A stretch of DNA of 64,000 bases from NCBI GenBank assembly GCA_963677695.2, contig CAXXUJ010000002.1, positions 558,001 to 622,000 of the forward strand. The letters are read 5' to 3'. The translations under genes were made by a program, and so were the position numbers. Below, in pieces: positions 27,988-36,056 of the stretch (the stretch's first letter is position 1; each line of letters opens with the position of its first letter). This DNA is from SABI01 sp963677695 (GTDB lineage: Bacteria > Spirochaetota > Spirochaetia > Sphaerochaetales > Sphaerochaetaceae). The notes beneath the pieces were generated by a model. That model saw nothing but the letters and a program-made list of their open reading frames with translations. It searched no databases and was not told the origin of the DNA.

Positions 27988-28551
27988 TTATATGCTCTTT
28001 ATCGTTGTCTGTACATTTAGGAACAGCCGTCTGAACTCCTGATTACCCTCAGTCATATCAAACAGCTCCTTGCGTTCAAGTATTCTCAGCTGAATGGCGT
28101 AAGCAAGCAGAAGGGTGGAATCGAACGCATGACCATCCTTGAGTGACTCGGCCTTGTCCCAGTAGAGCTTCAGCAGAGCCATTTCGCTTGAAAGGGGGTC
28201 TTCCTGTTGAAAGACATTCCTCACACCTTCCACAACCTCTCCGTCAAGGACCATTGAATAAATATCCTTATCCTCATGCTGATGATGCTCACTCTCCTTA
28301 CGCGCCCTGAGAATTCTCAGGTGAGCAAGTTCACTGGTGACATCATAGACGAATCTGTTCCATGTAACAGCAGCATGATAATTCTCTGTCTCTTCGAAAA
28401 CAAAGGAATCATTCAATGCCCCTATCAGCTTCCCGTCATGTTCTGTAACGCTCTCTGAGTAGGAAGCCATGAAGGTTTCGTACGAGATGGGAAGCTTCTG
28501 GGAAAACTGAAGCATGGGGAGTGAGGATAAAATGTAATAATAAACTGCCAC
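27988..28551 (-). CDS. V-ATPase-operon protein of the DUF2764 type
   Basis: 187 residues, mostly helical, beginning VYYYILSSLPML. A gene of this kind sits between E and A in the V-ATPase operons of Borrelia and Treponema. It occupies the place of subunit C, and the most reasonable guess is a stalk component linking the ring to the shaft. No catalytic motif is visible. Translation likely begins at GTG 28551, with AGGG 8 bases before it. Confidence 0.8.
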   Translation of the reverse strand: MAVYYYILSSLPMLQFSQKLPISYETFMASYSESVTEHDGKLIGALNDSFVFEETENYHAAVTWNRFVYDVTSELAHLRILRARKESEHHQHEDKDIYSMVLDGEVVEGVRNVFQQEDPLSSEMALLKLYWDKAESLKDGHAFDSTLLLAYAIQLRILERKELFDMTEGNQEFRRLFLNVQTTIKSI

Positions 28552-28566
28552 TCACCTATCCCTCAC

Positions 28567-29175
28567 TCAGGTCTTATCGCTACCTGTCAGGATATCTGCA
28601 ACAGCCGCATTCAGGTAGGGAATGAGAAGTGCACTGATCTCTTCATCGCTGAAATCGTAGTAGCTCTTTCCTTCCGCATCGGCATATCTGAAACCGCTTT
28701 CAACTTCAGTGTTCATCCTGATGACCAGTCCGCCCTTGAGTTCCTTGTCCAGGTCCTGAGCAAGAGAAGCCTGAAGAGCCTTTACACTCCCCTTCTTCAC
28801 TTCGACAGCGCTGGCAGATGAATCGGCGATTCCTGATTTCACAACTTCCACGACAAGCTGTGCAAGCTGTTTTTCATCAAAACTCTTGGTCACCTTCGTC
28901 TTGAGAAGTCCTTCCATGGTGGAATTGATACTTTTCTTAAGAGAAAGGATTACATCACGAGAGGCCTGTCTGACAGCCTCCTTACCACTCACTTCAAGAA
29001 CGGCAGCCTCTTTTCGGGCCTTCTCAAGAATCACAGTAGCTTCTTTTTCAGCATCTTTGACGATACCTTCAGCCTGTGAGTTCGCGTTCTTGATAATTTC
29101 ATCTTTCTGTTTCTGAGCTTCCTGGATTCCATCGCTCTTGATAGAATCGATCAGGTCTTGAATCTGTAGTTCCAT
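28567..29175 (-). CDS. atpE: V-type ATPase subunit E (peripheral stalk)
   Basis: 202 residues: a long Lys/Glu/Ala-rich N-terminal helix (about 5-80), typical of the peripheral stalk, then a globular C-terminal domain. ATG 29175 is chosen over GTG 29187, which is part of the GTGGAG ribosome binding site 6 bases before that ATG. It is the first gene of the V-ATPase operon. Confidence 0.9.
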   Translation of the reverse strand: MELQIQDLIDSIKSDGIQEAQKQKDEIIKNANSQAEGIVKDAEKEATVILEKARKEAAVLEVSGKEAVRQASRDVILSLKKSINSTMEGLLKTKVTKSFDEKQLAQLVVEVVKSGIADSSASAVEVKKGSVKALQASLAQDLDKELKGGLVIRMNTEVESGFRYADAEGKSYYDFSDEEISALLIPYLNAAVADILTGSDKT

Positions 29176-29204
29176 GGTAATCTCCACTTCGTTGATTGTT
29201 GACT

Positions 29205-29233
29205 ATCTTAATTCTTTGAACACATTATTTCAA
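29205..29233 (-). promoter_or_regulatory. candidate promoter of the V-type ATPase operon
   Basis: On the minus strand, TTGAAA (29233-29228), 17 bp, TAAGAT (29210-29205), 30 bases before the atpE ATG. Confidence 0.5.
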
Positions 29234-29466
29234 CACTTAGATCATAAAAATCGGGTACTTAATATATCCCTCAGATCGCAGTTAATATACCATACCATTT
29301 CATATAATGGAAAATAGATTATCAATATGTATCCTGGTTCACACATAATGATAACCACATCACAACTCGTGAGTATTTATATGTAAGCTGGAACGTTAAA
29401 ATCGGCACTTGCAATCTCATGATAGTATGCGCAATTCAATAATTATTCACTTTATATACATTTTGT

Positions 29467-29495
29467 TTGATATATGAAGTTTTTCCTTGTAAAGT
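29467..29495 (+). promoter_or_regulatory. candidate promoter for the phenol-lyase-like gene
   Basis: TTGATA (29467-29472), 17 bp, TAAAGT (29490-29495), about 50 bases before the ATG. The region between holds a short CACTG...CAGTG dyad. Confidence 0.45.
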
Positions 29496-29546
29496 ATGTA
29501 AAACACTGTCACAGAGCAGTGAAACACAAATCAAGGAGCTAACCAC

Positions 29547-31016
29547 ATGAGCGAGGGCTTAACACCAAACCAGATGGTAACATTCTACAGCGGGGAATCA
29601 CTCCCGTTAGAACTTCATAAAGTACGAGTTGTTCAGAAACTTCACCTTCTTCCGATCGAAGAGAGACTTCAGGCGATTCAGCGCGCAGGGTACAACAGTT
29701 TTCTCCTTAGTACGAGAGAGACCTTCCTCGATATGCTGACAGACTCAGGCTGTAATGCAATGAGCGACAGACAGACTGCAGCAATGATGGTGGCTGACGA
29801 TGCGTATGCAGGTAGCCAGAGCTATGAAAGAATGGAGAAGCAGGTCCTCTCCCTCTTTAAAAAGGAATATATCCTCCCCGTCCACCAGGGACGTGCTGCC
29901 GAGAATATCGTCGGTCAGGCTTTCGTTTCAGAAGGTGACCAGATTCCTATGAACTATCACTTCACCACAACCAAAGCTCACTTCGAGATCAACGGTGGAA
30001 CGCTTCATGAGATCTATACTGATGAAGCGCTGAAAGTGAAGAGCAATCACCCGTTCAAGGGTAATATGGATATCAACCGCCTGAATGATGTGATCAAGAC
30101 CTATGGTGCTGACCATATCCCCTTCATCCGTCTTGAAGCGTCAACAAACCTTATCGGCGGACAGCCTTTCAGTATGGAGAATATGAGAGAGGTACGAAAG
30201 GTAGCTGATGAAGCGGGTATCATGATCGTCCTTGATGCCTCCCTCATCGGAGAGAATGCATGGTTCATCAAACAGCGTGAAGCTGGATATGCTGACAAGG
30301 GTATGGGAGAGATCATCGGAGAGATGTCCGACCTTTCCGATCTCGTCTACTTCTCTGCACGAAAACTCTCTTCCAGCCGCGGCGGTATCATCTGTACTTC
30401 CCGTCACGATCTGTATGATAAGATGAGAGACCTCGTTCCCCTCTACGAAGGGTTCCTCACCTACGGCGGTATGTCCGTACGTGAAATAGAAGCAATGGCA
30501 GTCGGTCTTGAAGAAACGCTCGACAACACAATGATCAGTCAGTCCCCCTCTTTCATCGACTACTTTGTAAGAAAGGTTGACAGCCTCGGTCTTCCAGTCG
30601 TCACTCCCGGTGGAGCTCTCGGTGCCCATATCGATGCCGGCTCCTTCCTTTCCCACCTTCCCCAGGAAGTCTATCCCGCAGGAGCTCTTGTTGCCGCATT
30701 CTTCCTGACTTCAGGTATCAGAGGGATGGAAAGAGGTACGATCTCCTCAGTACGCCTCGAGGATGGCAGTGACCTTCTTGCAGATATCGAACTGATGAGA
30801 CTTGCCTTCCCGAGAAGGGTATTCACCCTTTCTCAGGTTGAATACGCTATCGACAGACTTAAGTGGCTCTATGACAACAGAGAACTTGTCGGCGGTCTTG
30901 AATGGGATGAGGAACCGGAGGTTCTGAGATTCTTCGTCGGACGTCTCAAGCCGATCGGTGACTGGCCTGAGAAGCTTATGGCCAAGTTCCGTGAGGATTT
31001 CGGCGACAGCCTCTAA
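29547..31016 (+). CDS. tyrosine phenol-lyase / tryptophanase family PLP enzyme
   Basis: 489 residues (family 455-475). The family beta-eliminates tyrosine or tryptophan to phenol or indole plus pyruvate and ammonia. Aligned from memory to Citrobacter tyrosine phenol-lyase, conserved residues are Y87 (DAYAGS), R116 (HQGRAAEN), F139, D230 and the PLP lysine K273 (SARKLSS). The residues that separate the two enzymes match tyrosine phenol-lyase: T140, R396 (MERG) and F462 (LRFF). However, the cofactor-contacting Arg (217 there) is Leu233 and the SGKKD block is altered, so substrate is uncertain. AAGGAG precedes the ATG; a promoter and terminator bracket the gene. Confidence 0.82.
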   Translation: MSEGLTPNQMVTFYSGESLPLELHKVRVVQKLHLLPIEERLQAIQRAGYNSFLLSTRETFLDMLTDSGCNAMSDRQTAAMMVADDAYAGSQSYERMEKQVLSLFKKEYILPVHQGRAAENIVGQAFVSEGDQIPMNYHFTTTKAHFEINGGTLHEIYTDEALKVKSNHPFKGNMDINRLNDVIKTYGADHIPFIRLEASTNLIGGQPFSMENMREVRKVADEAGIMIVLDASLIGENAWFIKQREAGYADKGMGEIIGEMSDLSDLVYFSARKLSSSRGGIICTSRHDLYDKMRDLVPLYEGFLTYGGMSVREIEAMAVGLEETLDNTMISQSPSFIDYFVRKVDSLGLPVVTPGGALGAHIDAGSFLSHLPQEVYPAGALVAAFFLTSGIRGMERGTISSVRLEDGSDLLADIELMRLAFPRRVFTLSQVEYAIDRLKWLYDNRELVGGLEWDEEPEVLRFFVGRLKPIGDWPEKLMAKFREDFGDSL

Positions 31017-31038
31017 GATATCTATAGGAAGAAAGGAG

Positions 31039-31069
31039 AAGGTGCGGAGAGATTCGCGCCTTTTTCTTT
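31039..31069 (+). terminator. terminator after the phenol-lyase-like gene
   Basis: An 8-bp stem (31039-31046 with 31055-31062, one G-U pair), 8-base loop, then TTTCTTT, 22 bases after the stop codon. Confidence 0.75.
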
Positions 31070-31086
31070 GCACCGCGGGTGCAAAG
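31066..31086. repeat. 21-base inverted repeat upstream of the membrane ferredoxin gene
   Basis: Perfect 9-base arms around GCG (31066-31074, 31078-31086; core TTTGCACC). A second shorter dyad, GTTGC-CGAT-GCAAC, lies at 31122-31135, its centre about 52 bases away. It could be an operator pair or an RNA hairpin; the T run at about 31095 is too far off for a normal terminator. Confidence 0.5.
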
Positions 31087-31181
31087 TCATTCCTTATTTT
31101 TTTACAAATTCCTCGCACCTGGTTGCCGATGCAACATTTCTATGGAATCTCTCATGCTAAGGATAGAGCAGGAGGATTCAC

Positions 31182-31799
31182 ATGAAACAGAAACAGCTTC
31201 TTCAGATAGTCACCCAGGTCATCGCCCTCATCGTCTTCACCTTTGCCATGGTGAAAGGAAAGATGGTGCTCTGGCTTGCAGTATACGGTGTCTCGGTCAT
31301 TCTTTCCTTTGTTTTCGGACGGTTCTACTGCGCCTACATCTGCCCGATGCATACCGTTATGTCGGTCTCACAGAAGATAAAAGGGAAGCTCTCCCCTGCG
31401 AACCTGAGCAGCACACTGACCAGGTACCTCCCTTTCGTTTCACTCATCGCAGCAGTTGCCACGATGCTGATCGGAAAAAAAGCGTTCCATGCACAGGTCC
31501 CTGTCCTTATCATCTATGTTGTTCTTTCTTTCATCTGGACCCTTTTCTTTTCAAGTTCCATCTGGCACAACTACCTCTGTCCCTACTCCATTTTACTGAA
31601 AGCAGGGGGGAAGAAGAGTAAGAAACACTATTCAGTAGATCACGACACCTGTATCGGGTGTACAAAGTGTGTGAAGGTATGTCCCTCAGGTGCCATCACG
31701 ATGGTGGATAAGAAAGCGGTCATCAATCCCGCTCTCTGCCTGAGCTGTGGAAAGTGCGCTGAAGTCTGTCCTACGCAGGCCATTGCCTATGCTACGTAA
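31182..31799 (+). CDS. NapH/CcoG-like membrane polyferredoxin
   Basis: 205 residues. Four hydrophobic segments (about 8-24, 28-46, 83-97, 107-127) are punctuated by the C50-x3-C54-P and C133-P motifs of the NapH/NosR/CcoG group. Then follow two 4Fe-4S ferredoxin motifs: C157, C160, C163, C167 and C186, C189, C192, C196. It should carry electrons between a membrane donor and a cytoplasmic or external acceptor. No partner oxidoreductase is adjacent. AGGAGG lies 6 bases before the ATG. It is monocistronic and faces udp. Confidence 0.85.
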   Translation: MKQKQLLQIVTQVIALIVFTFAMVKGKMVLWLAVYGVSVILSFVFGRFYCAYICPMHTVMSVSQKIKGKLSPANLSSTLTRYLPFVSLIAAVATMLIGKKAFHAQVPVLIIYVVLSFIWTLFFSSSIWHNYLCPYSILLKAGGKKSKKHYSVDHDTCIGCTKCVKVCPSGAITMVDKKAVINPALCLSCGKCAEVCPTQAIAYAT

Positions 31800-31819
31800 T
31801 GGAACATCATACAAAGATG

Positions 31820-32605
31820 TTATAGTCCCTGAGAACGGTCACTGAGGATGAGGTTTCTCAGTCCCTGAACTGCTACCTCTATAGCGGTATCGGTGTCATG
31901 GAAGATGGGGTTCTCCATACCGAGAGCCTCCCTCTCCTGATTACCGACAACGAAGAAGACGCTTCCTGCCCTGGCTTTCAGGTAGGAGGCGACGACGAAG
32001 AGGGTGGAAGATTCCATCTCGCTTGCGAGAACATTGAGTCGTTTCCATGCCTCCCATTTGTTGAGCAGTTCATAGCTGACCGGTTTGATCTCAGGTGAGT
32101 GCTGTCCGTAGAACGAGTCCTTGCACTGCACGATACCTGTGTGGCTTGTTTTTCCAAGTTCTGCTGCAGCCTGATTGAGTGCCTGAACCACAGAGAAGTC
32201 AGCGACAGCAGGGAATTCGATAGGGGCATACTCACGGCTTGTCCCCTCATTGCGGACCGCTCCGGTGGCAATGACTACATCTCCGCCGACAACATCGAGG
32301 CTGATCCCTCCGCAGGTTCCCATTCTTAAAAAGGTATCTGCACCGCAGGCAAACAGCTCTTCCACTGCGATAGAGGCTGAGGGGCCTCCGATACCGGTTG
32401 AGGTGACACTCACCTTTTCGCCTTCGAGGTAGCCGGTGTAGGTGACAAATTCTCTGGAATCAGCAACGAACTTTGCATCATCGAAGTACGCCGCTATCTT
32501 CTCGCACCGCTTGGGGTCGCCGGGAAGAATCACATACCGTCCGACATCACCTTTTTTAATGTGAAGATGATACTGTACTCCGCGGCCTTCCATGTAATCA
32601 GTCAT
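31820..32605 (-). CDS. udp: uridine phosphorylase (NP-I family)
   Basis: 261-residue nucleoside phosphorylase. The phosphate and ribose motifs VILPGDPKR, STGIGGPSASIAVEEL, RMGTCGG and NVLASEMESSTLF are those of uridine phosphorylase; QCKDSFYGQH fits the uracil pocket. It cleaves uridine to uracil and ribose 1-phosphate for salvage. AGGAGG lies 5 bases before the ATG. It follows mutS2 by 57 bases and may share its transcript. Confidence 0.92.
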   Translation of the reverse strand: MTDYMEGRGVQYHLHIKKGDVGRYVILPGDPKRCEKIAAYFDDAKFVADSREFVTYTGYLEGEKVSVTSTGIGGPSASIAVEELFACGADTFLRMGTCGGISLDVVGGDVVIATGAVRNEGTSREYAPIEFPAVADFSVVQALNQAAAELGKTSHTGIVQCKDSFYGQHSPEIKPVSYELLNKWEAWKRLNVLASEMESSTLFVVASYLKARAGSVFFVVGNQEREALGMENPIFHDTDTAIEVAVQGLRNLILSDRSQGL

Positions 32606-32662
32606 ACACGCCTCCTGCTACCTTTCAACGATACTGCGAGAACGCTACTTTTTCAATGGTTT

Positions 32663-35041
32663 TCAGCTGTTCAGTTCCACATAGGTCTTTCCGTGACCTC
32701 CGTCCTCGGGACGTGCGAAAGCGAAACTTTTCACATAGGGAAGTGTTGCCAGGTGGTCGGTGATTCCTTTCATGAGAACTCCGGTTCCAAGTCCATGAAT
32801 GATGGAGAAGGTGAGCATCCCGCTGAGAAGGGCACGTTCTATCTGGGTATCGACGATATCTATCGCTTCGGCAAGGGTCTTTCCCCTCACATCGAGGGTG
32901 AGAGCTGTATTTCTATTCACCTGGAATGACAGGGAAGCTTTCTTCTTTTTCGGCTTCGCCTTGGTCTCTTTTGGTGGAAGAGGAGTGAGTTCACTCTCAT
33001 TCACCGTGAATTTCATTCCATTCACTGAAACCTGAACCTTTCCCGATTTCTCAATGCGGACTATGGTCCCTTCCCTTTTCTGAGATCCGACACGCACATC
33101 CATACCGGCTGTGAGCGGTTGATCCGCTGCAGGTCTCAGGCTCTTTTTCAAAGAATCAACGTGCTTCGAACTCTCCGCTTTCTTATCATCAAGGGTGTCA
33201 AGGAACGATTTCATCTTCTTCGTCTTCTCACGGGTGATCTCACCGCGCCGCAATTCCGCTACCAGATTTTCAAGCTCGGAGCGCTTTTCGCTTATGAAGG
33301 AAGAGAGGGTTCCTATCTGCTCCTGCCTGAGCAGCACCTCCTTTTGACGAAGTGAGAGCTCAGTAAGGTCAAGAGCACGCATTTTTTCCCTGATCTCCTT
33401 CTCCTTCTCTTCGATGGTTCGGAGCCTCTTCTCCTCTTCCCGTTCCTTCTCCTCAAGACGCTTGATGATCTCTGATGCCTTCAGGTTCTCTTCACCCAGA
33501 TAGGCTTCGGCATTCGCTATCACCTGGGGAGGAAGATTCATCTTCCGAGCGGTATCAATGGCATGAGAATCGCCGGGAAGACCGGAAATGATACGGAAGG
33601 TGGGCTGATGTGTGGCGTTATTGAACTCCATCGATGCATTGATGAGAGCTTCGTGAGTGTAGGCGAACTGTTTCAAAGCGGTATGGTGGGAAGAGACAAA
33701 GGTAAGCCCTCCCTTTTCTATACAGTATTCGAGTATGCTTTTCCCGATGGCCGATCCCTCTTCGGGATCTGTACCGCTTCCGAGTTCATCGAGGATGATC
33801 AGGGATCTCTCATCAATATCGTTCAGTATGTTCCCGATATTGCTCATATGAGCAGAGAAAGTGGATAGCGATTTCTCGATCGACTGTTCGTCCCCTATAT
33901 CTGTGAAGACCGTGGAGAACAGGGGCAGTTTCGTTCCCTCTTCAGCAGGTATGACTGCAAGGTACTGATGCATTAGCACAAGGAGTCCGATCGTTTTAAT
34001 GGAAACGGTCTTTCCTCCAGCGTTCGGTCCGCTCAGCAGGAGTGAACGTACCGGCTGTTCCATCTCGAGAGAGATGGGGATGGCCTGCTTTCCAAGCAGG
34101 AGGTGACGGGCACCTGCTACGCTGCATTCCATGGAAGAGCTGATGGAGGGAAAGACAAGGTCATAGGAAGCCATTGCACGGCTTCTCGCATAGAGTGCAT
34201 CCGCTTTACCCACCGCATCACGCAGCGACGAAAACTCATCGGCCAGGGTAAGATAGGTATCAGAGAGTTCACGCAGGATGCGTGCTATCTCCCGTTCGAT
34301 CTCCTGTGATGCCTGTACGACTGAGTTATTATAGGAAACAAGGGTATAGGGTTCCACATAGAGTGTCTGTCCGCTCCCGCTTGCAGAATGGAGAAGACCG
34401 TCCACTTCCCCTTTATGATCATTCCTGATGGGAAGGACAACACGGTTGTCCCTGAAAGAGGGGGTGAGTGACTGGGATGCCGATTCGTGTTCTTTCAGAA
34501 AAGAAGAAGCGTAGGCACCCCTTTCCCGTTTTTTACTCTCAAGTTTCTTCACCAGAGGAGCTATGGCGGGGTGGGACATTTTTACGATCCCCGGGGATTC
34601 AATGGCAAGGTCCAGCTCTCTCTTGTACTTCTCCATCTCTGCGCTGAGAGGATCGATCAGATCCTGTACGAGATTTCTTCTCTCCTGCTCTTCAGCAGGG
34701 TTCGTATAATGTAAAAAGAGCTGGAACTGCACGATGGAGGCAAGGTATTCCTTGATCGATAACAGATGCTCCCCTGTCAGGGAAAAAGCTCCCACTGCCA
34801 GGTGTTCATCCATCTGATCAAGAGAGGGAAAGGAATCAGGAACGATTCTAGAGGTCTCCCGTATCTTTGATATCTCCCGTATCATTCTCTGTGTGATGGT
34901 GATATCTTCTTCACTGGTGGAAAAGGGAAGTTCCTTCAGGGTTTTCTTTCCTTCACCACTCAGGGTGAAGGGAAAGAAGAGCGCAAGCACTCTATCATAT
35001 TCAAGGTCACGAAGTGTGTGAGCATTCAGGTAATGTGACAT
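32663..35041 (-). CDS. mutS2: endonuclease MutS2
   Basis: 792 residues. It lacks the MutS mismatch-binding N-terminus; core helices are followed by the ABC-type ATPase (GPNAGGKTVS near 335, DELGSGTDPEEGSA), a long charged coiled coil (about 510-640) and a C-terminal Smr nuclease domain (LDVRGKTLAEA, IHGLGTGVL). The family suppresses recombination and can rescue collided ribosomes. Its ATG shares one base with the rsgA stop (TGATG). Confidence 0.96.
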   Translation of the reverse strand: MSHYLNAHTLRDLEYDRVLALFFPFTLSGEGKKTLKELPFSTSEEDITITQRMIREISKIRETSRIVPDSFPSLDQMDEHLAVGAFSLTGEHLLSIKEYLASIVQFQLFLHYTNPAEEQERRNLVQDLIDPLSAEMEKYKRELDLAIESPGIVKMSHPAIAPLVKKLESKKRERGAYASSFLKEHESASQSLTPSFRDNRVVLPIRNDHKGEVDGLLHSASGSGQTLYVEPYTLVSYNNSVVQASQEIEREIARILRELSDTYLTLADEFSSLRDAVGKADALYARSRAMASYDLVFPSISSSMECSVAGARHLLLGKQAIPISLEMEQPVRSLLLSGPNAGGKTVSIKTIGLLVLMHQYLAVIPAEEGTKLPLFSTVFTDIGDEQSIEKSLSTFSAHMSNIGNILNDIDERSLIILDELGSGTDPEEGSAIGKSILEYCIEKGGLTFVSSHHTALKQFAYTHEALINASMEFNNATHQPTFRIISGLPGDSHAIDTARKMNLPPQVIANAEAYLGEENLKASEIIKRLEEKEREEEKRLRTIEEKEKEIREKMRALDLTELSLRQKEVLLRQEQIGTLSSFISEKRSELENLVAELRRGEITREKTKKMKSFLDTLDDKKAESSKHVDSLKKSLRPAADQPLTAGMDVRVGSQKREGTIVRIEKSGKVQVSVNGMKFTVNESELTPLPPKETKAKPKKKKASLSFQVNRNTALTLDVRGKTLAEAIDIVDTQIERALLSGMLTFSIIHGLGTGVLMKGITDHLATLPYVKSFAFARPEDGGHGKTYVELNS

Positions 35042-35976
35042 CAGTACTGCCTCTCTCTGCTTTGGATCGAGTCGAGCATGCGTAGGTAACTCTCATAGCG
35101 GTCTGGATGGATGTGGCCTTCTTCGACCCTTCGTTTTACATCGCAGCCCGGTTCATGGTCATGAAGACATGCCACAAAATCACATTTACCAGCAGATATT
35201 TTAAATTCAGGAAAAGATTCTACGATATGAAGGGGAGAGGTGTGGGGTATATGTATCTCCCTCACTCCGGGAGTGTCGATCACGATAGAATCATCCACCT
35301 GGATCGCTACGGCATGGTTGGTCGTATGTCGTCCCCTGTTGTATTTCGTACTTATATCACCGGTGACCTGTTCCTCTTCGCCTGTCAGGGCGTTGATGAT
35401 CGTTGACTTCCCTACTCCCGACTGTCCGACGAAGGCGGCAGTCTTTCCCTGTATCTCTTTTCTTATCAGGTCGATCCCCTTCTCATCGAAGGCTGAGATA
35501 TGGAGCGTCCTGTATCCGAGTTCTCCGTAGAGACGGAAACGCTCATCCTCCTCTTCGGTAAGGGGAAGGTCGCACTTGTTGAGAATGATGAGCATGTCAC
35601 AGTCGTAGGTACACACGATCGCACGATCGATGAAACGTGGTCTCAGCGGAGGTGCATCGGCACTTGCGACGATGACAAGAAGGTCGATATTCGCACAGAG
35701 GGTCTGATTCTCCTGACGCTTCGCATTCCAGCGGGTGAACCTGCTATGCCTCTCCTCCCGTGCTGTGATCATCCCTTCATCACTTCCTACGGGAACATAG
35801 GAGACGATATCGCCTACGGCGAGGGGAGAGTACTCCTTCTCGATCCCCTGGAGAACCTTCCCTTTGATACGACACAATCGCGTCCTCCAGGGAGTGACGG
35901 GTCCGTTTTCACCGAAGGGTATCAGAGTATATATATTGTTGATGCCACGAATGACTATTCCGCGTTCTGTTTCCAT
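35041..35976 (-). CDS. rsgA: ribosome small subunit-dependent GTPase RsgA
   Basis: A 311-residue, circularly permuted GTPase for late 30S maturation. An OB-fold N-terminus (about 1-75) is followed by NKCD at 133-136 ahead of GQSGVGKS at 184-191 and DTPG at 234-237, then a zinc motif around C265, C270, H272 and C278. No ribosome binding site is evident. The promoter -10 ends 6 bases before the ATG, so a leaderless transcript is possible. Confidence 0.95.
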   Translation of the reverse strand: METERGIVIRGINNIYTLIPFGENGPVTPWRTRLCRIKGKVLQGIEKEYSPLAVGDIVSYVPVGSDEGMITAREERHSRFTRWNAKRQENQTLCANIDLLVIVASADAPPLRPRFIDRAIVCTYDCDMLIILNKCDLPLTEEEDERFRLYGELGYRTLHISAFDEKGIDLIRKEIQGKTAAFVGQSGVGKSTIINALTGEEEQVTGDISTKYNRGRHTTNHAVAIQVDDSIVIDTPGVREIHIPHTSPLHIVESFPEFKISAGKCDFVACLHDHEPGCDVKRRVEEGHIHPDRYESYLRMLDSIQSRERQY

Positions 35977-35982
35977 TGCTCT

Positions 35983-36012
35983 ACCATACTTCTATTCTCC
36001 CTCTTATTTCAA
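35983..36012 (-). promoter_or_regulatory. candidate promoter for rsgA, leaderless spacing
   Basis: On the minus strand, TTGAAA (36012-36007), 18 bp, TATGGT (35988-35983); the ATG follows after 6 bases. It is back to back with the pentapeptide gene promoter. Confidence 0.45.
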
Positions 36013-36020
36013 CAGGCGAC

Positions 36021-36050
36021 TTTACAGCACTGCTTCGTTAGTGATACATT
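36021..36050 (+). promoter_or_regulatory. candidate promoter for the pentapeptide-repeat gene, leaderless spacing
   Basis: TTTACA (36021-36026), 18 bp, TACATT (36045-36050); the ATG follows after 6 bases, leaving no room for a ribosome binding site. Confidence 0.45.
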
Positions 36051-36056
36051 TCTTCT

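Larger units (their letters stand above)
29176..29546. other. 371-base AT-rich intergenic region between divergent operons
   Basis: Holds the V-ATPase promoter (left) and the phenol-lyase promoter (right). The middle, about 29240-29460, is very AT-rich, with a weak inverted repeat CCATT...AATGG near 29296-29311 and the tandem ACCATACCAT. I see no open reading frame with a ribosome binding site, no leader-peptide gene and no clear RNA structure. Confidence 0.6.

Noticed and set aside
29240..29540. Leader-peptide attenuator of the tnaC kind before the phenol-lyase-like gene
   Set aside because: No short frame with a Trp or Tyr codon and ribosome binding site is present.
31803..31821. Small AACATC/GATGTT hairpin between the ferredoxin gene and udp
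   Set aside because: Only 6 bp, no U tract on the plus strand, and it overlaps the udp stop; too weak to call a terminator.
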